A stretch of DNA of 64,000 nt from Dehalogenimonas alkenigignens (GCF_001466665.1 NZ_KQ758903.1:1299684-1363683); one strand, 5' to 3'; numbered from the stretch's first letter, positions 25,975 through 37,905 are shown. Notes: a model not told the origin generated them from the sequence alone. Program-made: numbers and translations.

Positions 25975-28900
25975 ATGGTCTCATTACTGCCAGCTACCGG
26001 CTTGCCGTCGGTAGCCGCTCCCCGCAAATCATATTCCAAGATTCCGGATGTAGTGGAAGTCCCTAATCTCATCGACATCCAGTTGGCATCGTTCCGCTGG
26101 TTCATGGAAGATGCCTTAAAAGACCTGATTGAAGAGATATCGCCAATCAAAGATTTTAACGGCAATCGTATGGAATTGGAATTCATAGGTTATGAATTTC
26201 GAGAGCCCCGTCTTTCCGAAGAGGATTGCCGTGAACGCGATCAGAGCTATTCCGTTCCGCTTTACGTAAAAGCGAGATTGATCATCAAGGCCACCGGAGA
26301 AATCAAAGAACCTTTTGAACTTTTCTTCGGAGATTTGCCGCTGATGACCCGCAACGGCACATTCATCACTTCCGGGACCGAACGGGTCATCGTGAGCCAG
26401 CTTCTTCGTTCCCCGGGCGTTTATTTTACCGTTCAGGAAGATACTGCGACAGGCCGTCCTTTGTGCCATACCTCACTTATTCCTAGCCGGGGAGCCTGGC
26501 TAGAATTTGAAACCTCTAACCGTGATGTCATTTCAGTCAAGATTGATGGCAGACGAAAAATCCCGGTGACCAGTTTCCTGCGGGCAGTTGGATACGGATC
26601 CGATCAAGAACTGATCGATTTGTTTTGCGACGTGGATACCGTTTCAGAACACTCGTACATCAAGGCGTCGATCGAAAAAGATCAACTGATCCGGGACACT
26701 AACTCGGCCTTAATTGATATTTACGGCCGGCTGCGGCCTGGAGACCCCGCAAACGTGGAAAACGCGGGTAGGTTAGTCAACGACATGTTCTTCAGTCCAG
26801 AACACTATGACTTAGGCATGGTCGGCCGCTACAAAGTCAACCGCCGTCTCGGACTTAAAGATATTGTTGCCGAGGAAAACAGGGCTTTAACCAAACAAGA
26901 TATCATCGCCATAATTAAACAAATCATCCGCATAAATAATGGCATAGACCATAAGGATGATATTGACCACCTAGGCAACCGGCGAATCCGTACAGTAGGT
27001 GAGCTCATTCAAAACCAGTTCCGTGTTGGTTTGCTTCGATTGGAGCGGGTGGCGAAAGAGAGAATGAGCATCGTAGCGCTCGACCAGGTTACGCCTTCAG
27101 GCCTGGTCAACATCCGGCCGGTTGTTGCCGCCGTCCGAGAATTTTTCGGTGGATCGCAACTCTCTTCGTTTATGGATCAGACCAACCCTCTTTCAGAACT
27201 CACGAATAAGCGTCGCCTTTCTGCGATGGGGCCCGGTGGTCTATCCAGAGAACGTGCCGGTTTCGATGTTCGCGACGTCCATTTCTCCCACTACGGACGT
27301 ATTTGTCCGATCGAAACTCCGGAAGGCCCAAATATCGGTCTCATAGGTTCACTTGCAACTTACGCCCGGGTCAATCGGTACGGTTTTATTGAAACTCCGT
27401 ATCGCAAAGTGTTTAAAGAACTACATAACCACGATTCCAGGCTTGTTGGTCTTGCTGTCCGGGAGACAATCACCGATGAATCAGGAGAGACTATTCTTTC
27501 CGCGGGCAGCGTTGTTGACAGCAAGACATTTAAAGTACTAGCTAAATTACCCGAGCGTTTGATACCGGTTGAGCCGTTCGTTTCTGATGAGATTCCCTAT
27601 CTCTCAGCCGACGAAGAGGATAAATACGTTATCGCACAGGCTACAGCCCGACTAGATGATCGGGGACGCTTTTTAGATGAACGCATCGAATCCAGATTCG
27701 GCGAGCAATACCTCTACGAACCGCCGATGAAAGTCGATTATATGGATGTCTCGCCCAAACAGATATTCTCTGTGGCGGCTTCCCTTATCCCGTTCCTCGA
27801 ACATGATGATGCCAATCGTGCATTAATGGGCGCCAACATGCAGCGGCAGGCGGTTCCTTTGCTTCGACCCGAAGCACCACTTGTCGCGACGGGTATGGAG
27901 ATGGAGGCGGTCAGGTATTCCGGTCATGTCATTTTTGCCAGAAATTCCGGAACTGTTAAATCGGTAACCTCTGAGAAAATTGTTGTAAAAACCGACGGAA
28001 AAGGCGAAGACACCTACAAGCTAATAAAGTTTATGCGTACCAACCAAGGTACCTGCATTAACCAGCGTCCTGTGGTGTCTGCCGGGGATGTTGTGACCGC
28101 CGGTCAGGTACTGGCTGATTCTTCTGCTACGGAGAATGGCGAACTGGCTCTCGGGCAGAATGTTATCTGTGCCTTTATGAGCTGGCACGGTTATAACTAT
28201 GAAGATGCCATTATCATTTCAGATCGTCTGGTCAAAGCCGATAGGTTCACCTCAATTCATATCTCAAAGCATGAAGTTGAGGCCAGGGACACCAAACTTG
28301 GCCTGGAGGAGATAACGCGAGACATACCTAATGTCGGTGAAGAATCGCTGCGCGAACTTGACGAAGAAGGCATCATCCGCGTCGGCGCTGAAGTTGGACC
28401 TGATGACATTCTAGTCGGAAAAATTACCCCCAAGGGCGAAACCGAATTATCAGCCGAAGAAAAACTGCTCAGAGCGATATTCGGCGAAAAAGCCCGCGAG
28501 GTTAAAGATACTTCGCTCAGGATGCCGCATGGCGAATGGGGAAAAGTCATTGCCGTTAAAGTATTTTCACGCGACAATGGCGACGATCTACCGGCAAGAG
28601 TAAATAAATGGGTGCAGGTGTGGGTCGCCCAGAAAAGAAAAATATCGGTCGGCGATAAGCTGGCGGGACGTCACGGCAACAAAGGTGTGATTTCTATCGT
28701 CGCTCCTTCCGAAGATATGCCGTTTTTACCTGACGGCACGCCGGTTGATGTGGTATTAAATCCCATCGGCGTCCCTTCCCGCATGAACCTGGGCCAGATT
28801 CTTGAACTACACCTGGGTTGGGCCGGACATCTGCTCGGGTTTAAGGTGCGTACCCCGGTATTCGATGGGGCGACCGACGTGGCTATCGAAGATGATTTAG

Positions 28901-29736
28901 CCAGAGCTTATATTGCCCAAAGCGCCGGCCTGATAAAGCTCGACTATGAGGCAAAAGATGCCAAGACGGTCGCGTCGAAAACAATTGAATGGCTAAATTC
29001 CAAGGGATGGGATGGATCGCGGACTTTCGACGATAGCCATCCGGGCTTCGGTCGTGAAACCTGTCTCCGGCTTTGGTTAGAGGAGCATGGTGTTTCAGAC
29101 GCAAGGAAAATCCATGCCAACGAACTTGATGAAGTCGTTTTCAAACTGGCAAAAGAACAAAATATTTCATCCCCGATTGCGGGCAAGATGATTCTCCGAG
29201 ATGGAAAAACCGGTGATTTCTTCGATCAGCCGATTACTGTTGGCAATATGTACATTTTAAAGCTGATCCACCTTGTGGAAGATAAGGTGCATGCCCGCGC
29301 TACTGGCCCGTACTCTTTGATCAGCCAACAGCCCTTAGGGGGCAAAGCCCAATTCGGCGGACAGCGATTCGGCGAAATGGAGGTTTGGACCCTGGAGGCT
29401 TACGGCGCCGCATATAACTTACAAGAAATGTTAACTATAAAATCCGATGACGTAACCGGACGGGCAAAAGCTTATGAATCTATCGTAAAAGGTGAGGATG
29501 TATCTCAACCAGGCGTACCGGAATCATTCAAGGTGCTGGTTAAAGAGCTCCAGTCCTTAGGCTTGGCGGTTGAAGTCATCAACGAAGAAGAAAAAGTATT
29601 ACCCGCGGAACGACTGAAAGAAACGCCGCTGCCGGAAGAGGAGTCAGAACTGTCGGCATTGGCTAGCGAACTGACCTCACAACTTCTGGAAAGTAACGAA
29701 GACGAAGAAGAGGATACCAATAACCAAGATGAATGA
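25975..29736 (+). CDS. rpoB: RNA polymerase beta subunit
   Basis: Catalytic subunit of RNA polymerase with the rifampicin pocket. The 1253-aa protein has the fork and Rif region ([30 protein letters not shown], in parts [11 protein letters not shown] and [11 protein letters not shown]), with [11 protein letters not shown] later and [12 protein letters not shown] in the hybrid-binding domain. The C-terminus has [18 protein letters not shown], as in other beta subunits, followed by a long acidic tail of Glu, Asp and Asn. Ribosome site AAGGAG lies 7 nt upstream of the ATG. It overlaps rpoC by 8 nt (ATGAATGA). The ribosomal genes rplJ and rplL, usually upstream, are not there. Confidence 0.98.
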   Translation: MVSLLPATGLPSVAAPRKSYSKIPDVVEVPNLIDIQLASFRWFMEDALKDLIEEISPIKDFNGNRMELEFIGYEFREPRLSEEDCRERDQSYSVPLYVKARLIIKATGEIKEPFELFFGDLPLMTRNGTFITSGTERVIVSQLLRSPGVYFTVQEDTATGRPLCHTSLIPSRGAWLEFETSNRDVISVKIDGRRKIPVTSFLRAVGYGSDQELIDLFCDVDTVSEHSYIKASIEKDQLIRDTNSALIDIYGRLRPGDPANVENAGRLVNDMFFSPEHYDLGMVGRYKVNRRLGLKDIVAEENRALTKQDIIAIIKQIIRINNGIDHKDDIDHLGNRRIRTVGELIQNQFRVGLLRLERVAKERMSIVALDQVTPSGLVNIRPVVAAVREFFGGSQLSSFMDQTNPLSELTNKRRLSAMGPGGLSRERAGFDVRDVHFSHYGRICPIETPEGPNIGLIGSLATYARVNRYGFIETPYRKVFKELHNHDSRLVGLAVRETITDESGETILSAGSVVDSKTFKVLAKLPERLIPVEPFVSDEIPYLSADEEDKYVIAQATARLDDRGRFLDERIESRFGEQYLYEPPMKVDYMDVSPKQIFSVAASLIPFLEHDDANRALMGANMQRQAVPLLRPEAPLVATGMEMEAVRYSGHVIFARNSGTVKSVTSEKIVVKTDGKGEDTYKLIKFMRTNQGTCINQRPVVSAGDVVTAGQVLADSSATENGELALGQNVICAFMSWHGYNYEDAIIISDRLVKADRFTSIHISKHEVEARDTKLGLEEITRDIPNVGEESLRELDEEGIIRVGAEVGPDDILVGKITPKGETELSAEEKLLRAIFGEKAREVKDTSLRMPHGEWGKVIAVKVFSRDNGDDLPARVNKWVQVWVAQKRKISVGDKLAGRHGNKGVISIVAPSEDMPFLPDGTPVDVVLNPIGVPSRMNLGQILELHLGWAGHLLGFKVRTPVFDGATDVAIEDDLARAYIAQSAGLIKLDYEAKDAKTVASKTIEWLNSKGWDGSRTFDDSHPGFGRETCLRLWLEEHGVSDARKIHANELDEVVFKLAKEQNISSPIAGKMILRDGKTGDFFDQPITVGNMYILKLIHLVEDKVHARATGPYSLISQQPLGGKAQFGGQRFGEMEVWTLEAYGAAYNLQEMLTIKSDDVTGRAKAYESIVKGEDVSQPGVPESFKVLVKELQSLGLAVEVINEEEKVLPAERLKETPLPEEESELSALASELTSQLLESNEDEEEDTNNQDE

Positions 29737-32700
29737 AGTCATTGATTTTGACGCCATTCGAATCTCGCTTGCCTCACCGGAGCAGATCCGGAGCTGGTCG
29801 TATGGTGAAGTCACTAAACCGGAGACTATCAATTACCGGACATTGAAGCCAGAACGAGACGGCTTGTTTTGCGAACGTATTTTTGGTCCTACCAAAGACT
29901 TCGAATGCTCCTGCGGAAAATATAAGCGCATTCGTTACAAGGGCATCATCTGCGATAAATGTGGCGTGGAAGTTGCCAGGGCAAAGGTCAGGCGCGAGCG
30001 TATGGGGCATATTGAACTTGCCTGCGCCGTTGGCCACATCTGGTTTACCAGAGGCATTCCTTCACGCATCGGTTTACTTCTAGATCTTTCAACCCGCAGC
30101 CTCGAGCGGATTGTATATTTTTCCCATTATGCGATTACTTCCGTTAATGAAACTGCCCGATCTCAGGCAATAGCCGGCCTCGAGAAAGGCCGCAATATTG
30201 AACTTGACGACCGGCAAGCAGAGGTTGAAAGTAGAATTGCCGCGCTGGAATCTTCCGGAGCAGACGTTCAAGAAATCAATACCCTCAGACGGGATTTCGA
30301 GACCGAACGAGCTGAATCAGAAGAACAAACACTCAACCTGGTGGATCAACTCACCGGATTGAGGCGAGGCAACCTTTTAACTGAAAGTCAGTATTACGAT
30401 CTGAAAACACGGTACCCCGACGTTTTTGAAGCCAAGATGGGTGCCGAAGCCATACTTGACCTACTAAAAACTATTGACCTTGGTCAAATGCGCAACCACC
30501 TCATACAGGAGACTCGTTCGAGTTCCGGGCAGCGGCGTAAGAAAGCCTCCAAACAGCTTCAGCTAGTTGAAGCGTTCCGCCGCTCCGGCAATAAACCCGA
30601 GTGGATGGTTTTGACGGTATTGCCGGTGCTGCCGCCCGATCTCCGCCCCATGGTTCAGCTCGACGGCGGGCGCTTCGCAACCTCTGACCTGAACGACCTG
30701 TATCGTCGGGTCATCAACCGCAATAATCGGTTGCAGCACCTCCTGGAGATCGGTGCGCCGGAGATCATCATTCGTAACGAAAAACGCATGCTGCAGGAGG
30801 CGGTAGATTCTCTCATCGACAACGGCCGTCGAGGCCGCAGTATCGCCGTTTCAGGCGACCATAAAGCCAAGTCCATTTCCGACCTGCTTCGCGGCAAGCA
30901 GGGACGGTTCCGTCAGAATCTTTTAGGCAAGCGTGTTGATTACTCCGGGCGTTCCGTAATCGTCGTCGGACCTACCCTTCAGTTACACCAGTGCGGATTG
31001 CCCAGAAGGATGGCTCTGGAACTGTTCAAACCTTTCGTCATGCATCGATTGGTGACCGATGGTTTAGCCCCGAATATTAAAAGCGCCCGCCGGCTGGTAG
31101 AACGAGCTCGGCCTGAGGTATACGATATACTTGAAGATGTTGTTAAAGACCGGCCGGTGATGCTCAATCGCGCGCCTACTCTGCACCGTTTGTCCATACA
31201 GGCCTTTGAACCAGTACTGATCGACGGCTCTGCGATACAAATCCACCCACTCGTTTGCTCGGCTTTTAATGCCGATTTCGACGGCGACCAGATGGCGGTA
31301 CACCTTCCGCTTTCTAAAGCAGCCGTGAAGGAAGCTCGCGAAGCCATGCTTTCTATCCACAACATGCTGCTGCCTTCTTCCGGGGACCCGGTAGTAACAC
31401 CCAGCCTGGATATGGTTTTCGGTTGTTACTATTTGACGACCATACGCCCTGGTTTGAAAGGCGAAGGCAAGCGTTTCGGTAATTTCGATGAAGTACAGCG
31501 CTACCTTGAATTAGGATTGATCGACCTTCGGGCAGAGATAAGCGTTCGCACTTCTGAAGGAGAAACACTTAAGACCTCGGCCGGTCGCATTATTTTCAAT
31601 CGAGCTTTGCCTACAGGACTTTCATTCTTCAATAAACCAGTTGATAAATCCACGATCAGAAAACTTATCGGTGAATTCAAGAAAATTGTCAGCGACGAAG
31701 ATATGGCACTGGCTTTAGACCGTATCAAGCAACTCGGTTTTAAGTATGCAACCAGAAGCGGTATCACCATCGCCATGAGTGACGTTGCGGTACCCGGAGC
31801 AAAAGCTGGCATTCTTTCAGCTGCCGAACAAGAGACAACAACCATTGAGCACCAATATGCCCAAGGGCTAATCACCGATGATGAGCGTTATCAAGGCGTC
31901 ATTGAAATCTGGATGAAAGCTACCGAAGACGTAACTTCCGCCATCCAGAAGGGGCTTGACACAACCGGGAACGTTTACATGATGGCCACCTCGGGCGCCA
32001 AAGGTAACATCTCCCAGATTCGTCAGATGGCCGGTATGCGCGGCTTGATGACCAACCCTTCCGGGCGAATTATCGACTTCCCCATCAAGTCGTCGCTGCG
32101 TGAAGGATTGTCGGCCATTGAATACTTTATCTCCACTCACGGAGCCCGAAAAGGTTTGGCCGATACCGCTCTTCGTACTTCTGGTTCAGGCTATCTTACC
32201 CGGCGTTTGATAGATGTGACTCAAGACCTTATCATCTTCGAAGACGACTGCGGGACCATGGACGGCTTATGGATTGAAGAACCCAAAGAGAAGGGTATAT
32301 TACCCCCTCTGGCGGAACGTATTTCAGGGCGTTTAGCCGCGATGCCGGTAGCCCACCCGCAAACAGGCGAAATCATAGTCGAGCGCAATGGTGAAATCGA
32401 TGACACCAAGGCTAAAGAAATCTCTGCCGCCGGTGTTTCTTCAGTATATGTTAGGTCACCTTTGTCTTGCGGCTCCAGGCGAGGCATCTGCCAGAAGTGT
32501 TACTGGCGAGATCTCGGCCGCGGTCATGCCGTTGAGCACTATACCGCTGTCGGTATCGTTGCAGCCCAGAGTATCGGCGAGCCCGGTACTCAGCTTACCC
32601 TGCGGACATTCCACACCGGCGGCGTCGTCGGTATGGATATTACTACCGGCTTGCCGCGCGTTGAAGAACTTTTTGAAGCCCGGCCGCCTAAAGCTCAAGC

Positions 32701-33607
32701 TATCATTTCGGAGATAGATGGCATCGCCCAGGTAAAGGAATCTGAAGAGGGCAGAACAGTACAGGTTATCGCCCGGGAAACCTATCAGGACGAATATGAA
32801 TTGCCCGATGGATGGAATATTGAAGTTGCAGAAGGGCAGCCAGTTGACATGGGGAGCGTCCTGGCCACCGCTCCCGACGCCGCTAAGAAATCAGCGCATC
32901 TGACCGCCGGAGGATCTGTTCTCGTTGCCCGGGTCGGCGGGCGCGTGGGTATCGAAGGCAATCGTCTAGTGATTAAGTACGAAGATATTGACGAACGCCA
33001 TTACCAGGTCCCGGCTGCCTCCCATATCGCCATCAAAGACGGAGATTCGGTCAAGGCTGGGCAGAAACTAACCGACGGATCGGTGAATCCCCAGGACATC
33101 CTGGCGGTACTTGGAAAAGAGGCCGTTCAACGCTATATAGTTGAAGAAGTACAGAAAGTGTACTTCTCCCAAGGTGTTCATATCAACGACAAACACATCG
33201 AAGTAATTGTCCGCCAGATGATGAACAGGGTGCGAATCGATTCTTCTGGCGATACGGAACTCGTTCCGGGTGAGTTGGTCGACAGGTATCGTTATGAAGA
33301 CAAAAATGCCAATATCTTGGCCGAGGGTGGCGAACCGGCAACGGCACACACGGTGCTGCTGGGCATCACCAGGGCTTCCCTGTCAACCGAATCCTGGCTG
33401 GCTGCCGCCTCTTTCCAGGAGACGACACGCGTGTTAACCGATGCGGCGATTCATGGAAAGAAAGATAATCTGTCCGGTCTTAAGGAGAACGTGATCATTG
33501 GCAAATTGATTCCGGCACAGTGTAAATCATGCCGAGACGCCACTGCGGATAAAGCCGCCGAGTTAGAAGCTGCCAAACTAGTTCAACTGGAACAACCAGT
33601 CATTTAA
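29729..33607 (+). CDS. rpoC: RNA polymerase beta-prime subunit
   Basis: Carries the catalytic Mg site of RNA polymerase. The N-terminal zinc finger is [20 protein letters not shown]. The active-site loop is [12 protein letters not shown], and the trigger loop region is [20 protein letters not shown] second zinc site ([13 protein letters not shown]) lies just before it. Length is 1292 aa, with no large insertions. Translation is coupled to rpoB, and a perfect terminator follows. Confidence 0.98.
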   Translation: MNEVIDFDAIRISLASPEQIRSWSYGEVTKPETINYRTLKPERDGLFCERIFGPTKDFECSCGKYKRIRYKGIICDKCGVEVARAKVRRERMGHIELACAVGHIWFTRGIPSRIGLLLDLSTRSLERIVYFSHYAITSVNETARSQAIAGLEKGRNIELDDRQAEVESRIAALESSGADVQEINTLRRDFETERAESEEQTLNLVDQLTGLRRGNLLTESQYYDLKTRYPDVFEAKMGAEAILDLLKTIDLGQMRNHLIQETRSSSGQRRKKASKQLQLVEAFRRSGNKPEWMVLTVLPVLPPDLRPMVQLDGGRFATSDLNDLYRRVINRNNRLQHLLEIGAPEIIIRNEKRMLQEAVDSLIDNGRRGRSIAVSGDHKAKSISDLLRGKQGRFRQNLLGKRVDYSGRSVIVVGPTLQLHQCGLPRRMALELFKPFVMHRLVTDGLAPNIKSARRLVERARPEVYDILEDVVKDRPVMLNRAPTLHRLSIQAFEPVLIDGSAIQIHPLVCSAFNADFDGDQMAVHLPLSKAAVKEAREAMLSIHNMLLPSSGDPVVTPSLDMVFGCYYLTTIRPGLKGEGKRFGNFDEVQRYLELGLIDLRAEISVRTSEGETLKTSAGRIIFNRALPTGLSFFNKPVDKSTIRKLIGEFKKIVSDEDMALALDRIKQLGFKYATRSGITIAMSDVAVPGAKAGILSAAEQETTTIEHQYAQGLITDDERYQGVIEIWMKATEDVTSAIQKGLDTTGNVYMMATSGAKGNISQIRQMAGMRGLMTNPSGRIIDFPIKSSLREGLSAIEYFISTHGARKGLADTALRTSGSGYLTRRLIDVTQDLIIFEDDCGTMDGLWIEEPKEKGILPPLAERISGRLAAMPVAHPQTGEIIVERNGEIDDTKAKEISAAGVSSVYVRSPLSCGSRRGICQKCYWRDLGRGHAVEHYTAVGIVAAQSIGEPGTQLTLRTFHTGGVVGMDITTGLPRVEELFEARPPKAQAIISEIDGIAQVKESEEGRTVQVIARETYQDEYELPDGWNIEVAEGQPVDMGSVLATAPDAAKKSAHLTAGGSVLVARVGGRVGIEGNRLVIKYEDIDERHYQVPAASHIAIKDGDSVKAGQKLTDGSVNPQDILAVLGKEAVQRYIVEEVQKVYFSQGVHINDKHIEVIVRQMMNRVRIDSSGDTELVPGELVDRYRYEDKNANILAEGGEPATAHTVLLGITRASLSTESWLAAASFQETTRVLTDAAIHGKKDNLSGLKENVIIGKLIPAQCKSCRDATADKAAELEAAKLVQLEQPVI

Positions 33608-33630
33608 TACTGAATTGACTGTGATCGAGA

Positions 33631-33660
33631 GGGGAAGGCATTAAAAGCCTTCCCCTTTTT
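33631..33660 (+). terminator. Terminator of rpoB-rpoC
   Basis: GGGGAAGGC / GCCTTCCCC stem with loop ATTAAAA, followed directly by five T, 24 nt after the rpoC stop. Confidence 0.93.
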
Positions 33661-33714
33661 GGTATCCTCGCTTCGTCGGGATATTCATTACTGGTCCTTA
33701 ATCAATTGAACTGG

Positions 33715-33744
33715 TTGTATTGAATTTGGTTATCGGTGTATTAT
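33715..33744 (+). promoter_or_regulatory. Possible promoter of the exported protein gene
   Basis: TTGTAT at 33715-33720, 18-nt spacer, TATTAT at 33739-33744, about 30 nt before the start at 33774. Confidence 0.4.
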
Positions 33745-33773
33745 GACTCGGAAAATGGCAGGGCTACTGACAG

Positions 33774-34853
33774 TTGAGCAATAAAGAACATTTCGAAATG
33801 AAAAAGAATAAAGCCGGAACGATACGACGATTAAAATACTCATGGCTTACGGTTGCAACTCTGGGGATAATCGGTATTTCGGGATTATTCACGACGGCAT
33901 TAGGGGCGCAGACGGCATCAGATTTTCAAGTCTTTGGCGTTAACCTGCAAGGTACGTCACCATGGATGAATGCCACTGGCCGAACCACGACTGACGGCCT
34001 GCTGACCACACTTGATGGGGTACTATCCATTAGCATCCCTTCCGGTACCATTATTAGAAACGCAGCAGGTCAGCCACAACCGTTCATCTCCGCTTTGGTG
34101 GAAACATCACCCCCCTCTATTGAACCACACCAGAGGATGGTTTACGCTTATTCTTTGGGGACTCCTGGAGCGACTTTCAGCCCGACTGTGGGAATGACCT
34201 TCTTTTATAATGAAACCGGCATTCCCAAGGAAATTCTCGAGTCTAATCTATTCATCGGCCAATGGGACGGTGTCCGCTGGAATCCTTTGCCAAGTCTGGT
34301 CGATACTATAGCCAACAGTGTATCTGCATCAATCACGAATTTCTCAACGTATGCGTTGTTGGGGTTCGTTCAAGTTCCCCCGGTTTTAGCCATAACCAGC
34401 CCAGTAAACGGAGCCGTGTTCGACACTGGAACGGTGACATTATCCATAGATGTTGATAATTTAACATTGTTGACTGGCACCCGCCCTAATATTGCCGGCG
34501 AAGGCCGGGTGATCTACTATCTTGACGTAGAAATTCCGGTCGAACAAGGCAAAACGGCGATTACGGCTCCGGGGACCTTTACCGACGCGGCGGTAACTTC
34601 AAAAACATGGACAAACCTGGCTCCGGGCACTCATTCTCTTGGGATTCAACTGGTACAAAATGATCGAACGCCTTTCAACCCGCCAGTCACCGCAGTATTG
34701 AACGTGATTGTTAAATCACCAGGAGCGACAGCAACCTCAACCATTCCCGCCGACAATAACGGCGACTTGAACGACAATACAATTCCCGGTTTGATGATTG
34801 GCGGAGCCCTGGTAGTCATTCTTATACTAATCCTCGTGGCGCGAAACACTTGA
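33774..34853 (+). CDS. Exported protein with C-terminal membrane anchor, unknown function
   Basis: A 359-aa protein not assigned to a family. A basic N-terminus (MKKNKAGTIRRLK) precedes a hydrophobic stretch, VATLGIIGISGLFTTALGA, typical of a signal peptide. The middle is beta-rich with repeated Thr, Ser and Pro and contains ITSPVNGAVFDTGTVTLSID, an Ig-like or fibronectin-like start. A Thr/Ser/Asn/Asp-rich linker leads to a single helix, LMIGGALVVILILILVA, and then three residues. A surface-anchored, outward-facing protein is likely. The TTG start at 33774 is used; an ATG at 33798 would remove eight residues before the signal. A bare anchor with no sortase motif is seen. Confidence 0.75.
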   Translation: MSNKEHFEMKKNKAGTIRRLKYSWLTVATLGIIGISGLFTTALGAQTASDFQVFGVNLQGTSPWMNATGRTTTDGLLTTLDGVLSISIPSGTIIRNAAGQPQPFISALVETSPPSIEPHQRMVYAYSLGTPGATFSPTVGMTFFYNETGIPKEILESNLFIGQWDGVRWNPLPSLVDTIANSVSASITNFSTYALLGFVQVPPVLAITSPVNGAVFDTGTVTLSIDVDNLTLLTGTRPNIAGEGRVIYYLDVEIPVEQGKTAITAPGTFTDAAVTSKTWTNLAPGTHSLGIQLVQNDRTPFNPPVTAVLNVIVKSPGATATSTIPADNNGDLNDNTIPGLMIGGALVVILILILVARNT

Positions 34854-34889
34854 TATTCCATTCACCTCCAATTAGTGAGATTAATTCTG

Positions 34890-35936
34890 ATGCCTGAACG
34901 GATTATTTCTACCAAATCCGGGGCCGATGAGCCAAAGCTTGATATCAGCCTCAGGCCCAGGCGGCTGGAGGAGTTCATCGGCCAGGGAAAGATAAAAGAC
35001 AACCTGGCAGTAACTATTGCCGCTGCCTGCGCCCGAAAAGAATCATTAGACCATGTGCTCCTGTATGGGCCGCCGGGTTTGGGTAAGACAACACTGGCTT
35101 ATATTATTGCCCATGCGATGGAAGTCAATATCCGCATTACCTCGGGTCCGGCGATCGAGCGCCCGGGTGATCTGGCAGCGATACTCACCGCGCTTCAGCC
35201 TCACGATGTCTTGTTCATCGACGAAATTCACCGGCTTGGCCGTACCGTAGAAGAGATACTATACCCCGCCATGGAGGACTTCGCGCTTGATATCGTCATT
35301 GGTAAAGGTCCAGGAGCTAAAAGTCTGCGTTTGAAACTGCCGCCCTTTACTCTCATAGGGGCGACAACGCGCTACGCCATGTTATCCTCACCGCTGCGCG
35401 ACCGTTTCGGCGCCGTATATCGCCTTAACTTCTACACCGATGGCGACATCGAGGCTGTATTAAAGCGGTCGGCGTCTATCCTCGGCGTAGAGGCATCAAG
35501 TGACGGGCTGAAAGAGATCGCCTGCCGGGCCCGCGGCACACCGCGAGTCGCCAACCGCTTATTAAAAAGGGTTCGTGACTACGCCCAGGTACGTGGCCGG
35601 GGCATTATTGACCGCGATATTGCGGTAACGGCTCTTGGACGGCTCGAAGTCGACGCTGCTGGCCTCGACAATATTGATCATCAACTGCTAGAAGCGATTA
35701 TTGAAAAATTTTCCGGCGGACCGGTTGGGCTCGAGACACTGGCAGCAGCTATCTCTGAAGACGCAGACACTATCATGGATATATATGAACCTTACTTGAT
35801 GCAACTCGGCTTTCTGGAACGCACACCCCGTGGCCGAGTCGCCACACCCCGCGCATACGACCATCTCAACCTGAAATACCCCAAATCGCGTCCGACTTTG
35901 GAACCCGAACCACCACCGCAAGGTTCGTTGTTATGA
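34890..35936 (+). CDS. ruvB: Holliday junction branch migration helicase RuvB
   Basis: AAA+ motor that drives branch migration with RuvA. Walker A is GPPGLGKTT and Walker B is [10 protein letters not shown]. The sensor/arginine-finger region contains [18 protein letters not shown], and the C-terminal winged helix ends in [16 protein letters not shown]. The start [11 protein letters not shown] at 34890 matches family starts better than the frame opening at 34875. Neither ruvA nor ruvC is adjacent. queH follows after 11 nt. Confidence 0.96.
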   Translation: MPERIISTKSGADEPKLDISLRPRRLEEFIGQGKIKDNLAVTIAAACARKESLDHVLLYGPPGLGKTTLAYIIAHAMEVNIRITSGPAIERPGDLAAILTALQPHDVLFIDEIHRLGRTVEEILYPAMEDFALDIVIGKGPGAKSLRLKLPPFTLIGATTRYAMLSSPLRDRFGAVYRLNFYTDGDIEAVLKRSASILGVEASSDGLKEIACRARGTPRVANRLLKRVRDYAQVRGRGIIDRDIAVTALGRLEVDAAGLDNIDHQLLEAIIEKFSGGPVGLETLAAAISEDADTIMDIYEPYLMQLGFLERTPRGRVATPRAYDHLNLKYPKSRPTLEPEPPPQGSLL

Positions 35937-35947
35937 GTTGAGCGAAC

Positions 35948-36487
35948 TTGCCAAGTCTTCTCGTCCATTGCTGTTGCGTCCATTGTTCCGCCTACAGCCT
36001 TAAATACTGGCGTCAGCAAGGCTTTCAAGTTACCGCCTTCTGGTATAATCCAAATATTCACCCCTTCGCAGAGCATCAACTAAGGCTGGAAGCCATAAAG
36101 ACTTTCCTCAACAATACTGGCATTCCCCTTGTGATGTCGCCATGTTACGATATTGACCGCTACTTTAAGTCAACCCGCGGAAGTGAAAGCAGATGCGAAA
36201 GCTGCTACCAGATGCGTTTGGAAGCCGCCGCGACTTGTGCTCAGGACAATGGCTACGATGGTTTTACCAGCAGCCTGCTTATCAGTCCTCAGCAGCAGCA
36301 CGATCGGTTAACTCGTATTGGCATCGAAGTTGCTGACCGACACAAGGTCAGATTCTATTACGCCGACCTCCGCAAGCGGTATTCTGACAGCCGCGCCCTG
36401 ACCAAGTCTCAGACACTTTACCGGCAAGAATACTGCGGCTGCCTTCACAGTAGACATCAGCAGGACGGTGGACAAACCGCTAATTAA
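35948..36487 (+). CDS. queH: Epoxyqueuosine reductase QueH (DUF208)
   Basis: Catalyses the last step of queuosine synthesis, reducing epoxyqueuosine to queuosine in tRNA wobble position 34; QueH is the non-cobalamin alternative to QueG. The 179-aa protein shows HCCCVHCSAY at the N-terminus, ESCYQMRL in the middle and EYCGCLHS at the C-terminus, the Cys pattern for an iron-sulfur cluster plus another metal. Start is TTG (MPSLLVHCCC). It is probably cotranscribed with ruvB. Confidence 0.92.
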   Translation: MPSLLVHCCCVHCSAYSLKYWRQQGFQVTAFWYNPNIHPFAEHQLRLEAIKTFLNNTGIPLVMSPCYDIDRYFKSTRGSESRCESCYQMRLEAAATCAQDNGYDGFTSSLLISPQQQHDRLTRIGIEVADRHKVRFYYADLRKRYSDSRALTKSQTLYRQEYCGCLHSRHQQDGGQTAN

Positions 36488-36528
36488 TTTCCATTTACAG
36501 GTTTTGCCGCCTGTAATAGAATGTGATC

Positions 36529-37131
36529 ATGCTTTACAAAGTGCGGCCGATGAGTCGCGATGATGTCGCTCAAGTAACGGCAATCGACCGGGAAGCATTC
36601 CCGACAATGTGGCCTCCGATGAACTACCACCGCGAACTTGAGAACCAGATGGCTTTTTATATGGTTGCAGTATATTCACCGCCACAAGAAAATGGGGGGG
36701 TGGTGTTTCCCCAGGATCCAAAACCAAGCAACTGGCTTAAGAATAAGCTTTCTAGGCACAATGTTACCGGTGCCGTCGAAACGATTGCCGGATTCGCTGG
36801 TTTCTGGATGATGGCCGGCGAGGCGCATATCATCAGTCTGGCAGTTAAAAAGGAACACCGTCGGAGAGGCCTTGGGAACCTACTACTGATTAATGTCGTT
36901 ATTGAAGCGATTCAAAGAGATGCGGAGATTGTCACTTTAGAAGTCAGGACATCGAACTTTGAAGCCCAAAACCTCTATTTTAAACATGGTTTCATCAGTA
37001 AGGGCGTACGTCGAGCTTATTATACCGATAATCGTGAGGATGCTTTGATAATGACTCTTGATAATGTTAATTCTCAAGATTGTTGTCAGCGATTTGATTC
37101 AGCCAGGAAGGCGCTGGAGACAGCTCTCTAA
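36529..37131 (+). CDS. rimI: RimI-like GNAT N-acetyltransferase
   Basis: Predicted ribosomal-protein alanine acetyltransferase or related GNAT enzyme. Acetyl-CoA binding is shown by ISLAVKKEHRRRGLGNLLL, followed by EVRTSNFEAQNLYFKHGF and YYTDNREDALIM, the hallmark of RimI. An insertion of about 35 residues (around 45-80, with Lys, Pro and Gly) separates the first helix from the core, longer than in E. coli RimI. The ATG at 36529 is used; a GTG two codons upstream is possible. It converges with the tautomerase gene, and the two stop codons overlap. Confidence 0.85.
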   Translation: MLYKVRPMSRDDVAQVTAIDREAFPTMWPPMNYHRELENQMAFYMVAVYSPPQENGGVVFPQDPKPSNWLKNKLSRHNVTGAVETIAGFAGFWMMAGEAHIISLAVKKEHRRRGLGNLLLINVVIEAIQRDAEIVTLEVRTSNFEAQNLYFKHGFISKGVRRAYYTDNREDALIMTLDNVNSQDCCQRFDSARKALETAL

Positions 37132-37325
37132 AGCGGCTTAGCCAAGGTCTCAGCCGCTAATCGCCCTCCGGTCGACCAGTTGTATTTAGGAACATCACGA
37201 AAGATAATCGTAACTTTCTCCGGCGCAGTACCGATCTTCTCAAATTCACGAGTGATACCTTCAGAAAGCTGCTTTTTCTGGGCTATTGTGCGCCCTTCGT
37301 GCATCTCGATGGTGACTACTGGCAT
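37128..37325 (-). CDS. 4-oxalocrotonate tautomerase family protein
   Basis: A 65-aa protein starting MPVVTIEMHEGR. After removal of Met, the N-terminal Pro acts as the catalytic base in this family. The conserved RTIAQKKQLSEGITREF helix and the Arg residues fit a 4-OT-like fold. It may form a hexamer. The substrate is unknown, since no aromatic degradation genes are near. It lies 1 nt after the next gene upstream. Confidence 0.88.
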   Translation of the reverse strand: MPVVTIEMHEGRTIAQKKQLSEGITREFEKIGTAPEKVTIIFRDVPKYNWSTGGRLAAETLAKPL

Positions 37326-37326
37326 T

Positions 37327-37659
37327 CTATACCTCTCGGATGAATTTCTTTAACACCAGCGGGCATGTCTGCCAATCGCCATGAACATCAGGAGCGGCTA
37401 TGACAAGGCCCCAGAGAGCATCGTCACTGTTCCTGGCCAGGTGCCACCAGTGTGTGAAACGCGGCGGGATACCGCGGGTACGAAAAACAGCCTCCTCGAC
37501 ACCGATGGTCTGTACCATTAACCCGGGCCACTGGGAAAAGCCGCCCTCAGGACGAGTGAACTTAATGAAAACCACCTTCCCGATCCAGTCAATTTCCAGA
37601 GTCACATCGGCTGGATGATCAGAACCGGGTAAGTGTATCCGCCCGTTGAAGATTTCCAA
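37327..37659 (-). CDS. Conserved-looking protein of unknown function (110 aa)
   Basis: Not recognised. The protein is rich in Trp and Pro (IGKVVFIKFTRPEGGFSQWP, RFTHWWHLARN, VHGDWQTCPLVL), with no signal peptide or membrane segment. The start MEIFNGRIHLPG places it 8 nt after the zinc protein gene and 1 nt before the tautomerase gene, so three small genes form one unit. Shared codon use and tight spacing support it as real. Confidence 0.65.
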   Translation of the reverse strand: MEIFNGRIHLPGSDHPADVTLEIDWIGKVVFIKFTRPEGGFSQWPGLMVQTIGVEEAVFRTRGIPPRFTHWWHLARNSDDALWGLVIAAPDVHGDWQTCPLVLKKFIREV

Positions 37660-37667
37660 GTGAACTG

Positions 37668-37889
37668 CTACCGGCCGCCCCGGGAACGTCGCTTCATTTC
37701 CTGTTCCTGTTCAAACCGCGCAGCTTCTTCATCTGACATTGCTTCACAGCTAACGAGGCGGTTGTTGTCCATATTTATCTTAAGAACCGCACGGCATTTC
37801 CAGCATTTATAAGGTCCAATATAATAAGCGTCAGTAATCGAGAATCCGCCGGAAGTATTGCATTTGGGACACACTATATTTACCAGCAT
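37668..37889 (-). CDS. Small zinc-ribbon protein (73 aa)
   Basis: CPKC at residues 8-11 and CWKC at about 29-32 form a Cys4 zinc ribbon. A charged C-terminal tail rich in Glu, Arg and Lys follows (EQEQEMKRRSRGGR). Ribosome site GAGGAG lies 5 nt upstream of the ATG. It heads a three-gene unit with an unknown protein and a tautomerase. Function unknown; nucleic-acid or protein binding is possible. Confidence 0.75.
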   Translation of the reverse strand: MLVNIVCPKCNTSGGFSITDAYYIGPYKCWKCRAVLKINMDNNRLVSCEAMSDEEAARFEQEQEMKRRSRGGR

Positions 37890-37905
37890 AACTACTCCTC
37901 ATAGA

